Below are positions 1 to 6,991 of a DNA stretch of 16,011 nt, piece by piece. The stretch's first letter is position 1, and each line of letters starts with the position of its first letter. Under the pieces are notes generated by a model. The model ran no database searches and was not told the origin of the DNA. It was given only the letters and a program-made list of their open reading frames with translations. This DNA comes from an uncultured Alphaproteobacteria bacterium (lineage in GTDB: Bacteria > Pseudomonadota > Alphaproteobacteria > Rs-D84). The stretch spans positions 1 to 16,011 of the forward strand of contig CAMOTP010000019.1 in NCBI GenBank assembly GCA_946625925.1. The letters are read 5' to 3'. The position numbers and the translations under genes were made by a program.

Positions 1-1439
1 GTGAAAACGCGGTATTCAAACCAATCAAGATTTATCGTATGGCACGTGCAAAATCATTCTTGTCACGTGGCATAAAAATTGATTGGATTTGCAACCCAGA
101 ACTTTTAACCGAGGACATGAATATCCCGGCCCAAACAACATTTTATTATCCAAATGGGGTCAGTGATTTCTTGGCTGAAAAAACAGATTCCAAACCAAGA
201 ATTTTACCAAAAATGTTTTCTGGGTCATTGGATTTTCCGGACGATTCTGGCCGTATTGAATGGGCACTGACATTTTTAACCGATGAAAATGGCGCTGCAT
301 CTGACGACGGATTTTTTGCGTCTTATTGTAATACGATTGCAACAATTGATGGTGGCACGCACGAGAGTGGATTTAAATCCGCAATCACCAAGGGTATCAA
401 GGCATACGGTGAAAAAACAAATAACAAGGCTGCTGCCACAATCGTCAGCGATGATGTATTTGATTCTGTGGCGGCCATTGTATCTGTATTTTATAAAACA
501 CCACAATTTTTGGGACAAACCAAAGAAAAATTATCCAACCCAGAAATTGCACGTTATGTTGAAAATGTTTTACGCGATCCATGGGAAATGTTTTTGGCAT
601 CCGATCCAAAAACATCAAACGCATTGTTATCATTCATTATAAATTTGGCAAACGCGCGTATAAAAACAAAACAGGTCAAAGATATCGCACGCAAAACCCC
701 AACAAAAAGAATTCGTATGCCTGCAAAATTGGCTGACTGCACCAAACATGGGGTTGAGGGTACTGAATTATTTATTGTCGAGGGTGAATCTGCTGGTGGT
801 ACCGCAAAACAGGCACGCGATCGTGCAACCCAGGCCATTATGCCTCTGCGTGGCAAGGTATTAAATGTGTTATCAAATTCTGACGAACGTTTCAGTGCGA
901 ATCGTGAATTAAATGATTTAATTGATATCATTGGTGCCGGCACCGCCAAAGATTGGAATGACGATAAATTACGTTATGAAAAAATAATTGTTATGACCGA
1001 TGCCGATGTCGATGGCAGTCATATTGCATCATTATTAATGGCATTTTTCTATCAGTATATGCCCCAATTGATATACGGTGGTCATTTATATTTGTCATGC
1101 CCACCATTGTATAAATTCACATGTGGCACCGAATCGTTTTACGTGGATTCTGATGAAGAATTAGAAGAATTAAAGAACGGCAAATATAAAAATAAAAAGG
1201 TTGAAATTTCCCGATTCAAAGGGTTGGGCGAAATGATGCCAAATCAGTTAAAAGAAACGACAATGTCGCCCAAAACGCGTCGATTGATAAGGATTGAATT
1301 ACCGCCACGCACAGATGATGGTGCCGAAGATACTGAAAAAACACGAACAATCGTAACCGAATTAATGGGTAAAAAGCCAGAGTTCCGTTTTAAATTCATA
1401 ACCGAACACGCCCAATTCGTCAAAGATTTATTTGTGTAA
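1..1439 (+). CDS. parE: DNA topoisomerase IV subunit B (ParE), 5'-truncated by window
   Basis: ATPase subunit of topoisomerase IV, which decatenates daughter chromosomes together with ParC. The reading frame is open from base 3 (codons for ENAVFKPIK) through the in-frame ATG at 39, so that ATG is internal and the ATP-binding GHKL domain lies mostly outside the window. Counting from the ATG at 39, the transducer domain ends with the QTKEKLSN motif (about residue 160), the Toprim domain has EGESAGG (248-254) with its catalytic Glu and the metal-binding DADVDGSH (321-328), and FKGLGEM follows at about 393. The end, with LMGKKPEFRFKFI then FVKDLFV, matches the ParE terminus; there is no long GyrB-type insert. 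The usual EGDSAGG is EGESAGG here. ParE is preferred to GyrB because of the short C-terminus and the FKPIKIYRMARAKSFL-type stretch at the window start. The gene converges on a minus-strand gene across a shared hairpin terminator. Confidence 0.93.
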   Translation, partial: ENAVFKPIKIYRMARAKSFLSRGIKIDWICNPELLTEDMNIPAQTTFYYPNGVSDFLAEKTDSKPRILPKMFSGSLDFPDDSGRIEWALTFLTDENGAASDDGFFASYCNTIATIDGGTHESGFKSAITKGIKAYGEKTNNKAAATIVSDDVFDSVAAIVSVFYKTPQFLGQTKEKLSNPEIARYVENVLRDPWEMFLASDPKTSNALLSFIINLANARIKTKQVKDIARKTPTKRIRMPAKLADCTKHGVEGTELFIVEGESAGGTAKQARDRATQAIMPLRGKVLNVLSNSDERFSANRELNDLIDIIGAGTAKDWNDDKLRYEKIIVMTDADVDGSHIASLLMAFFYQYMPQLIYGGHLYLSCPPLYKFTCGTESFYVDSDEELEELKNGKYKNKKVEISRFKGLGEMMPNQLKETTMSPKTRRLIRIELPPRTDDGAEDTEKTRTIVTELMGKKPEFRFKFITEHAQFVKDLFV

Positions 1440-1446
1440 ATTTCAT

Positions 1447-1480
1447 AAAAAAAACAACCGCCCATCCGGGCGGTTATTTA
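1447..1480. terminator. Bidirectional hairpin terminator between parE and the 1489-2286 gene
   Basis: Stem AACCGCCC (1456-1463), loop ATCC, and GGGCGGTT (1468-1475) form a perfect 8-bp GC-rich hairpin. Read on the minus strand it is followed by GTTTTTTTT, a classical intrinsic terminator for the exported-protein operon. On the plus strand it is followed by ATTTAT, a weaker U-tract that can still end parE. Confidence 0.88.
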
Positions 1481-1488
1481 TACAACTT

Positions 1489-2286
1489 CTACCAATATTT
1501 TCCATACATATCTTTATTATTCTTCAATATAAACTCAAGTTGTGAATCAGAATCACTCCACCAATCGTATGTGGAACCTGGTTTTACAGATTTTTTAGTA
1601 ATGATTTTTAAATTATTTTTTTCTCTAGATTCACTCCATTCCCATATATATAAGTTAGGATCTTTTTGAGTAGAACAAGCTGTCCATGAATCGTATTCGT
1701 TTTGAGCTTCCATAACCATAACACCATCCGAACACAACATAAAACAACACACATAAGCATTGTTCGATACTTTAAATACACAAGGCGAAAAACAACTGCT
1801 AATCTTACTATTATTCTCAGCGACATAATATCCGCTACTTTCAGCACCTTTGTACTTTTTGCCTGGTTTTATAAGCTGCTTTAATTTTGCAACTGTATTA
1901 TATTTCTTATAAAAAGCCGCTTCTTTTCTAGTCAAATCCTCCTGAGCTTTAAGCTCTTTTACATATTCATTATATCTAACAACCAATTGCTTGCCAAACG
2001 CATTACACACATCCGTCGATTTGTGATATGTTTTATGAACCTGGGCACAAACTTTAACAGCTTCGGCTATAGAAAACCTTCCTTTCCTATTATGATATAA
2101 CTCATTTTGAATTTTATCGTGAATTGCATCACCAATTTTACCAATTCCAGCATCCTCCAATGCCCAAGATATTGGAATCCAAGTCTCAAAATATAATTTT
2201 GTGTTCACATCTATCGGAGTGGGTTCCGCAACAGCTACACCCAATGAAATAACACATAATGTTATTGCAACTATTATTTTTTTCAT
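1489..2286 (-). CDS. Exported Cys-rich protein of unknown function
   Basis: 265 residues. An in-frame ATG lies seven codons upstream at 2307, but the start chosen is at 2286, because MKKIIVAITLCVISLGVAVA is a textbook Sec signal peptide with an AVA|EP cleavage site near residue 20, and GAGGAGG sits 10 bases before this ATG. The mature part has a helical N-terminal half (lysine/glutamate-rich around 105-130) and a C-terminal half with clustered cysteines (165, 169, 180, 181, 185, 204) and several tryptophans (201, 216, 218, 242, 243), suggesting a disulfide-bonded periplasmic or secreted domain. Its ATG overlaps the TAA of the upstream gene by one base, and its ribosome binding site lies inside that gene's last codons, so the two are probably translationally coupled. 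I recognise no family; no catalytic motif is visible. Confidence 0.75.
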   Translation of the reverse strand: MKKIIVAITLCVISLGVAVAEPTPIDVNTKLYFETWIPISWALEDAGIGKIGDAIHDKIQNELYHNRKGRFSIAEAVKVCAQVHKTYHKSTDVCNAFGKQLVVRYNEYVKELKAQEDLTRKEAAFYKKYNTVAKLKQLIKPGKKYKGAESSGYYVAENNSKISSCFSPCVFKVSNNAYVCCFMLCSDGVMVMEAQNEYDSWTACSTQKDPNLYIWEWSESREKNNLKIITKKSVKPGSTYDWWSDSDSQLEFILKNNKDMYGKYW

Positions 2287-3212
2287 TATCTCAGCGCCTC
2301 CTCGCATTTATCTGCTGCTGCGACTGCTTTTTTAATCGCACTAATTTGTGTTGCATTGAATACCGTCGCAACCCCAGATGCCACCGTTGTTCCACCTGCC
2401 AATATATTTGATGCAGTATTCAACTTAGCTTCTGTAGAAGCATCACCACTGCGCACCGCATCAGAGTTTGCCGATGCCGATGTTATCGTGCCAGCCAATC
2501 CCAATGCCGCACCAACACCCGCCGATACAGCTGCACCAGTTGCACGTTTATCAATCGATGACAAATCTACATTTTTCCAATCGGCACAATCGTTAACAAT
2601 TTTATCAGCCTTTACCAAATCCGATTCAGATGCTGTATTTTCTGTTCTGGCACGCAATTGTTCTTCTTTTAATACATCGATTGATTCAATACATTTATCA
2701 ATCAAGCTTTGCAAATCTTCATCAACCTTGTTATTTGCCGCAATAATCACACCTGCCGTATCAGCAACAGTCGATGCCGCCAATGTTCCTGTTCTGACAT
2801 TCCCTAATGTTTTAGATTTTTCTTCCAACTCTGCAATTTTCTGTAGTTCATCTGATGATTCTGCATCCACACTATCTATAATAGCTTGAAGTTCTTGTTC
2901 AAATGATGCAACATCTTCAATTTCAATTAATTCATTTTCAACAGCTTGAGCTATCAACACCCTTTGCTCTGCATCAACACCAGCCTTGGCAATACCGGTT
3001 CCTAATGCAACACCCGCAGACACTGTTCCCACACCCGTCACCGCGGTATTTATGCCTGCCATTGTTTTCATTCCTGACATTTTATCAGAAATACCTGAAC
3101 ACGCGCTCTTGGCATTTTGTATTGCAATATTCAACGAAGAATCATCGGCATATGCACCAAATCCAACCATAGAAAAAATGCACACCGCCATACCTGTACA
3201 GAATTTTTTCAT
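2286..3212 (-). CDS. Exported Gly/Ala-rich helical protein of unknown function
   Basis: 308 residues from the ATG at 3212; a longer frame to 3242 is rejected because it would place the signal peptide internally and would start in the promoter. Signal peptide about 1-22 (MKKFCTGMAVCIFSMVGFGA, cleaved near YA|DD). The mature protein alternates acidic helical stretches with four Gly/Ala-rich hydrophobic segments (about 51-78, 140-160, 225-245, 270-288), which look like packed helical hairpins or weak membrane-associated segments. Cysteines at 38, 174, 209 and 303 are spaced one per unit, hinting at an internally repeated architecture with disulfides. First gene of a two-gene operon, overlapping the next by one base. 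GGGAG lies 7 bases before the start. Family not recognised; placement in the periplasm or outer surface is inferred from the signal peptide only. Confidence 0.75.
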   Translation of the reverse strand: MKKFCTGMAVCIFSMVGFGAYADDSSLNIAIQNAKSACSGISDKMSGMKTMAGINTAVTGVGTVSAGVALGTGIAKAGVDAEQRVLIAQAVENELIEIEDVASFEQELQAIIDSVDAESSDELQKIAELEEKSKTLGNVRTGTLAASTVADTAGVIIAANNKVDEDLQSLIDKCIESIDVLKEEQLRARTENTASESDLVKADKIVNDCADWKNVDLSSIDKRATGAAVSAGVGAALGLAGTITSASANSDAVRSGDASTEAKLNTASNILAGGTTVASGVATVFNATQISAIKKAVAAADKCEEALR

Positions 3213-3221
3213 AAAAAATCT

Positions 3222-3269
3222 CCCATCTCTCACGATGGGCATTATATCATAATTTCATCCAAAAAACAA
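3222..3269 (-). promoter_or_regulatory. Promoter of the exported-protein operon with a start-site palindrome
   Basis: On the minus strand TTGTTT (3264-3269) and TATAAT (3241-3246) are separated by 17 bases, a good sigma70-like promoter for the gene starting at 3212. The predicted transcription start (about 3233-3236) falls in an inverted repeat, CCCATC-6 nt-GATGGG (3222-3239). Because half of it would lie upstream of the start, it looks more like a repressor operator than an RNA hairpin, although it also abuts the Shine-Dalgarno sequence and a T6 run. Confidence 0.6.
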
Positions 3270-3364
3270 CATAATGGAATAGATGCGACGTTGTTCACGA
3301 GTGCAGTGTACAAATGCTACATAAACGAGTAAACAACAAGCAGATATCCATTATATTGTTTTTT
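3261..3364 (-). repeat. 104-bp long inverted repeat / structured element downstream of dnaA
   Basis: The 18-base arms 3261-3278 and 3347-3364 are inverted copies differing at one position. Read as minus-strand RNA that position is a U-G wobble, so the stem is fully paired. Inside it two further stems nest in register: GTTGTTTAC with GTGAACAAC (9 bp, one wobble) and TGTAG with CTGCA (5 bp, one wobble), closing a 10-nt loop. The element begins directly after the dnaA stop and ends in a U6 run that also contains the -35 box of the next promoter. It could be an unusual AT-rich terminator for dnaA, a small structured RNA, or a miniature palindromic repeat; no promoter of its own is convincing. Confidence 0.6.
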
Positions 3365-4630
3365 CTATTTGCATTCCGCAATTAATTGACTAATTTGTGC
3401 GGATAAAACCAAGTCTGTTTTTTGTAATTTTTCAATTTGACGGATGGAATACATAACGGTGGCATGATCACGATTGCCAACATATTGTCCAATTTCCGCC
3501 AATGACAAACGTGTCGCATTTTTCAAAACAATCATTATAATCTGGCGTGCCAACACCAATGCACGTGCACGTGATGTTCCACAAATCGCATCATATGCAA
3601 CACCCAATTTTTCACTTAATGATTTAACCATTGCAATTGGTGTTTTGAATTTTTCCAATGTATCAGACAACAAATGTTCTGCAACATCTAATGTCACATT
3701 TGTTCCCATCAATTCAGCATATGTTTTTATTTTATTTGCAACACCATTTATCATATGACCATCATTTGCAATACGATTCGCAATTGCATCAGCAACATCC
3801 ATATTTACACCTGCGCGTATCAACATTTTACGTTTCACATTTGCGTTTGGTGCAACAACATCTGCAACCAAACCCGATGCCAATACAGACTGTGCGCGAC
3901 GATCAAATCCCGTTAAACTGTTTGGTGCACAACAAGATGTCAAAACAACATTTTTCCCGGCCGCACGTAAATCCATAATCAACTGTAAAAATTCTTCCAT
4001 TGTTGCAGTTTTACCAGCCAAAGCCTGAACATCATCCAAAATAAATGTATCACAATTACGACAATAATCTTTGAATGCAAAAATAGAACGTTCACGCAAC
4101 GCACGTGCAAAATCAGAAACAAATTGTCCCCCAGACATAAATACAGCCTTGGTGGATGCAGACGCGATACATTCCGCCAACAATGTTTTACCACAACCAG
4201 CAGGTCCATAAATAAACAACGGTGAAAAAGCAACCTGCTCTGCGGCAACTTTCTTTGCCGCAGACAAAACGAAAGCATTTTCTTCTGATGCAATAAAAGA
4301 ATCAAAAGCAACCGCAGAATTATTAGTTTCATTCACAGGTGAATAAACCTGCATATTATTATCATTTGCGATTGATGAAACTGATGTATTAGCACGCACA
4401 ACCAATTTAACATCTAAACCAAATTGACCGGCAACATCTTTTAACATTGCACCATAAACACTGGAAATATAATCAACAGAAAATTGATTTAAAGCAGACA
4501 AAACTAGAACATTATCAGAAATTTCAAAATTCAACGGTGCAAGCCAAGATGTCCAAGCAGCAAAATCCACCTGCCCTGCAATCATGTCTTTGATTGCCGT
4601 AACATCTGCTTTTATTGTTGCTACCTGCAT
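3365..4630 (-). CDS. dnaA: Chromosomal replication initiator DnaA, highly divergent
   Basis: Initiator that binds DnaA boxes and melts the origin. 421 residues from ATG 4630, with GGAG 8 bases upstream; the frame stays open to 4738 but that extension has no DnaA similarity. Domain I: W...L.PLNFE near 26-36. The low-complexity Asn/Ser linker is at about 80-105. AAA+ domain: Walker A GPAGCGKT (142-149), Walker B ILDD (197-200), sensor I region LTSCC (230-234). Domain IV has the DNA-binding signature RDHATVMYSIRQIE (387-400). Two usual ATP-sensing arginines are absent: aligned without gaps to E. coli DnaA, the box VII arginine finger (Arg285) is Val249 and the sensor II arginine (Arg334) is His292. 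Either this lineage's DnaA switches differently or this is a second DnaA-like copy; domain IV argues it still binds DnaA boxes. The gene is transcribed away from dprA after a 309-bp gap. Confidence 0.88.
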   Translation of the reverse strand: MQVATIKADVTAIKDMIAGQVDFAAWTSWLAPLNFEISDNVLVLSALNQFSVDYISSVYGAMLKDVAGQFGLDVKLVVRANTSVSSIANDNNMQVYSPVNETNNSAVAFDSFIASEENAFVLSAAKKVAAEQVAFSPLFIYGPAGCGKTLLAECIASASTKAVFMSGGQFVSDFARALRERSIFAFKDYCRNCDTFILDDVQALAGKTATMEEFLQLIMDLRAAGKNVVLTSCCAPNSLTGFDRRAQSVLASGLVADVVAPNANVKRKMLIRAGVNMDVADAIANRIANDGHMINGVANKIKTYAELMGTNVTLDVAEHLLSDTLEKFKTPIAMVKSLSEKLGVAYDAICGTSRARALVLARQIIMIVLKNATRLSLAEIGQYVGNRDHATVMYSIRQIEKLQKTDLVLSAQISQLIAECK

Positions 4631-4701
4631 GCCGTTTCTCCTTTCCTTCCTTAAAAGAGTTTCCTGCCCGAGCAAGAGTGTAAAAAACACCTGCACATAA
4701 A

Positions 4702-4740
4702 CATTAAATTTTATTTGTACATCCAAAATAAAATTCAATG
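4702..4740 (-). repeat. 15-bp hairpin in the dnaA leader
   Basis: Arms 4702-4716 and 4726-4740 are inverted copies with one difference and a 9-base loop. On the minus strand the difference becomes a G-U pair, so the dnaA transcript would form an uninterrupted 15-bp AU-rich stem about 70 bases before the start codon. It may be a leader structure or an operator over the promoter. Confidence 0.55.
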
Positions 4741-4909
4741 TTTATATATTGCCCTACTGTTATTTCACTCTCTCGCTTTTTTGTTTCTCTATCGTTTTTT
4801 ACACAAAACAATGTAGAATATAAAATGTTCTTTTCAACAAAATCTTAACCGATTTTTGAACTTTTATTTTTTGACAACGATTCGGTTTTTCACCCAGATT
4901 TGTGCCTTA

Positions 4910-4930
4910 TGTATATACATTGTATATACA
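4910..4930. repeat. Two tandem TGTATATACA palindromes
   Basis: The perfect 10-bp palindrome TGTATATACA occurs at 4910-4919 and again at 4921-4930 with a single T between them, 10 bases after the dprA stop codon (dprA direction). Centres 11 bp apart, one helical turn, place the two sites on the same DNA face, as for a dimeric regulator bound in tandem. Confidence 0.65.
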
Positions 4931-4939
4931 AAGAATTTA

Positions 4940-5965
4940 TTACACACGAACGTATCCACCATCTGTTTTTCGTATCAAACCGCGCAATTCTAAAACAACC
5001 AAACACCTTTTGATTTCCGAAACACTTTTTTTGACAACATCTGCCAATACAGATTCAGAAACAGGAATTGTTCCCAAAGCATCCAATATTAAATTTTCAG
5101 ATTCTGAATTTTTATTATCATATGAACCAGTTTTTAACTTATTAACATTTTCAACAAAAAAATCGTTAATCCCAGAACACAATTTTGCATTACCAGATGC
5201 AATCAAAGAATTTGGCCCTGCCGCCCGCATATCCGCAGGATGTGATGGAATTGCCCATAATTCCCGATTAAAATCCAGTACAAATTGTGCGGTACGCATA
5301 CTACCTGAATTCAAATCTGCCTCACTTAATATCAGTTTTTGTGATATTCCAGCAATCCACCGATTTCTTTGCACAAAATTTGTTCCACGCGGGACAAACC
5401 CAACTGGCATCTCACTAATTACTGCCCCACGTTCAACAATTTCCCAATACATCGATTCGTTTTCCAATGGCCATATATAATCCACACCGCCACCTAATAC
5501 AGCAATTGTTTGTGTATTTCCATATACCCGTAATGCACCCTTGTGTGCCGCAGTATCTGTTCCTATTGCCATTCCTGATGCAACAGTCACCCCATGCGAT
5601 GCGAAAGCTTCTGATAAATCACTAACAAATTTCATACCTGTTGCCGTTGCATGACGCGTTCCGACAATTGACACACATGGTTTCATCAAAGTTTCTAAAT
5701 TGCCACGCACAGATATAACCGGTGGATGCCCTTTTATATTCCTTAAACTAACCGGATAAAACGAATCGTCATCACATACAAAATGTATTCCTAATGAATT
5801 TGCAGTATCTATTTCCCGCAAAACTTTATCCATTAAATTATCATCCTGGTGTAAACTATTGGCTGCTGCACCAACCGACCCAAATTGACGTACCAATTTT
5901 TCATATCCAATTGGACCAATCCCAGGTGATCGTAAAATCAATAATCTATCAATCAATTCAGACAT
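4940..5965 (-). CDS. dprA: DNA processing protein DprA (Smf)
   Basis: Loads RecA onto incoming single-stranded DNA during natural transformation; the family is cytoplasmic and widespread even in bacteria not known to be competent. 341 residues, close to the usual size. An N-terminal SAM/HhH-like region contains LRSPGIGPIG (11-20). The Rossmann-type core has VGTR (101-104), SGMAIGTDTAAH (130-141, the SGxAxGID-like motif), AVLGGGVDYIWPLEN (155-169), GTNFVQRNRWIAG (194-206) and SGSMRTA (220-226). The C-terminal winged-helix DML1 domain covers about 285-341. Start ATG 5965 has only a weak GGTG Shine-Dalgarno sequence. It seems to be its own transcription unit, because a terminator separates it from the exported-protein gene upstream. 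The nearby secretin/TcpQ genes could relate to DNA uptake, but nothing in the sequence ties them together. Confidence 0.95.
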   Translation of the reverse strand: MSELIDRLLILRSPGIGPIGYEKLVRQFGSVGAAANSLHQDDNLMDKVLREIDTANSLGIHFVCDDDSFYPVSLRNIKGHPPVISVRGNLETLMKPCVSIVGTRHATATGMKFVSDLSEAFASHGVTVASGMAIGTDTAAHKGALRVYGNTQTIAVLGGGVDYIWPLENESMYWEIVERGAVISEMPVGFVPRGTNFVQRNRWIAGISQKLILSEADLNSGSMRTAQFVLDFNRELWAIPSHPADMRAAGPNSLIASGNAKLCSGINDFFVENVNKLKTGSYDNKNSESENLILDALGTIPVSESVLADVVKKSVSEIKRCLVVLELRGLIRKTDGGYVRV

Positions 5966-5991
5966 ATAAATTCACCACTTATTTTGATTAA

Positions 5992-6020
5992 AAAATACAC
6001 AAACAACATAATATTTTCAA
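5992..6020 (-). promoter_or_regulatory. Candidate dprA promoter
   Basis: On the minus strand TTGAAA (6015-6020) is followed after 17 bases by TATTTT (5992-5997), about 27 bases before the dprA ATG. The -10 box is only a partial match, so this is tentative. Confidence 0.35.
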
Positions 6021-6021
6021 C

Positions 6022-6053
6022 AAAAAAGCCCAAGATACAAATGCACCTTGGGC
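6022..6053 (-). terminator. Intrinsic terminator of the 6077-6895 gene
   Basis: GCCCAAG (6028-6034) and CTTGGGC (6047-6053) form a 7-bp stem with a 12-base loop. In the minus direction it is followed by TTTTTTG. It lies 24 bases after the stop of the exported-protein gene and before the dprA promoter. Confidence 0.85.
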
Positions 6054-6076
6054 AATAATCTAAAACAGAAATAATA

Positions 6077-6895
6077 TTACTTTGCAGGATTCAAATGATA
6101 TACCTTATAATACTCCATTACATCTTTGTATTTCTTACAATTATCATTTTCCATTTTTTCTTTACATTCATTATAAACCTCCCCTGCCGATTTCACAAAA
6201 TTATTATACTCTGTTTCATTTTTTGCTTTCAATTCCAACGCCTTTGAATTATACCATGCGGCAATATCTTTATCCTTCAAAGCAACCTGTCCTTGAACAG
6301 CACCACCAATTAACTTGTTTCCAAACAATTCCATGGCACCAACACCTACGCCAGCACTACCAACCGCACCAGCAACCGTTCCCCATGTACGTGCACTCTT
6401 TTTAGCATCCAAAATTCTGCTTCTCATTTTTTCTTTATCAATCCAATCACCACAGGTAATTGTTTGTCCCCACTCAAAATAACGTGGTTGAACATCAGCC
6501 GTATTCACACGTGTATCTTCGGAACGCATACCAACCAATACAAAGCATACGTTATTTTCTGGGTTTTCTGTATCTTCTACCATTGTAGAATAACTACCTG
6601 TATTACTATACTTAGATGCCCAAACAAAAGTATTTCCAATACCAATATTATTCTTTAAACAAGCCAATCTTTCTTTATCACGATTGACTTTTTCTGTTTT
6701 CACTTCTTCTTTAACAGTTGCATCATTAGCATTGGCTGTTGCGTTTTGATTAGCAATACTATTTTTCAATTTACTTGCAGATATAACCACAGAACGAGAT
6801 GCAGTCTGTGTATTACCAGCAACCACAGAACGCCCCGCGGCAAACGCCGGCACAACCAAAGCACATAAAACCATAGAAACAAGCAATTTTTTCAT
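6077..6895 (-). CDS. Exported protein of unknown function
   Basis: 272 residues starting at ATG 6895 with AGGTGGG 6 bases upstream. A Sec signal peptide occupies about 1-19 (MKKLLVSMVLCALVVPAFA, cleaved before AG). A Ser/Asn/Ala-rich low-complexity stretch follows (20-60), then a charged segment and a cysteine-containing domain (LACLKN, NNVCFVLV, ITCGDW). A Gly-rich hydrophobic segment (GTVAGAVGSAGVGVGAM, about 172-188) comes next, then a charged helical tail with two more cysteines. The combination of signal peptide, Gly/Ala-rich hydrophobic segment and scattered cysteines resembles the gene at 2286-3212, and the two promoters are near-identical, so they may belong to one exported-protein group; I see no convincing residue-by-residue alignment. 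It is monocistronic, with its own promoter and terminator. Function unknown. Confidence 0.8.
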   Translation of the reverse strand: MKKLLVSMVLCALVVPAFAAGRSVVAGNTQTASRSVVISASKLKNSIANQNATANANDATVKEEVKTEKVNRDKERLACLKNNIGIGNTFVWASKYSNTGSYSTMVEDTENPENNVCFVLVGMRSEDTRVNTADVQPRYFEWGQTITCGDWIDKEKMRSRILDAKKSARTWGTVAGAVGSAGVGVGAMELFGNKLIGGAVQGQVALKDKDIAAWYNSKALELKAKNETEYNNFVKSAGEVYNECKEKMENDNCKKYKDVMEYYKVYHLNPAK

Positions 6896-6933
6896 GAATT
6901 TCCCACCTATGTTAAAATATATCTCTGGTACGC

Positions 6934-6961
6934 ATTATACCACAAAACAAGATAAAAACAA
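6934..6961 (-). promoter_or_regulatory. Promoter of the 6077-6895 exported-protein gene
   Basis: Minus-strand TTGTTT (6956-6961), 16-base spacer, TATAAT (6934-6939), then GC. The same -35 hexamer and TATAATGC occur before the exported-protein operon at 3212, suggesting similar expression. The leader is about 30 bases. Confidence 0.65.
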
Positions 6962-6991
6962 AGAACAATTAACAAGTAAGCAAAAAATTTA

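Larger units (their letters stand above)
4631..4939 (-). promoter_or_regulatory. 309-bp dprA-dnaA intergenic region (dnaA leader/promoter region)
   Basis: No gene is seen here. It is AT-rich and holds, in the direction of dnaA, two tandem TGTATATACA palindromes (4910-4930), a small hairpin AAAATC-6 nt-GATTTT (4839-4856), one relaxed DnaA-box-like nonamer TTTTACACA (4797-4805, plus strand) and an imperfect one on the minus strand (4677-4685), and a 15-bp hairpin (4702-4740). A weak candidate promoter is TTGAAT followed by TAAAAT at 19 bases within that hairpin. The evidence is insufficient to call an origin of replication: the DnaA-box matches are too few and too poor. Confidence 0.45.

Noticed and set aside
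2356..2889. A 177-codon plus-strand open frame opposite the Gly/Ala-rich exported protein
   Set aside because: It is an antisense shadow of Ala/Ser/Asp codons in a gene with a signal peptide, ribosome binding site and promoter; it has no ribosome binding site or recognisable protein of its own.
3210..3240. Transcription attenuator before the 3212 gene (hairpin plus T6 run)
   Set aside because: The predicted transcription start falls within the left arm, so most of that arm would not be transcribed; an operator reading is more economical.
4631..4738. A 36-residue N-terminal extension of DnaA
   Set aside because: The frame is open, but it includes the leader hairpin, has no DnaA similarity, and a good ribosome binding site precedes the ATG at 4630.
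4631..4939. Origin of replication next to dnaA
   Set aside because: Only one relaxed and one imperfect DnaA-box-like nonamer are visible and there is no cluster or clear unwinding element; in many alphaproteobacteria the origin is not beside dnaA.
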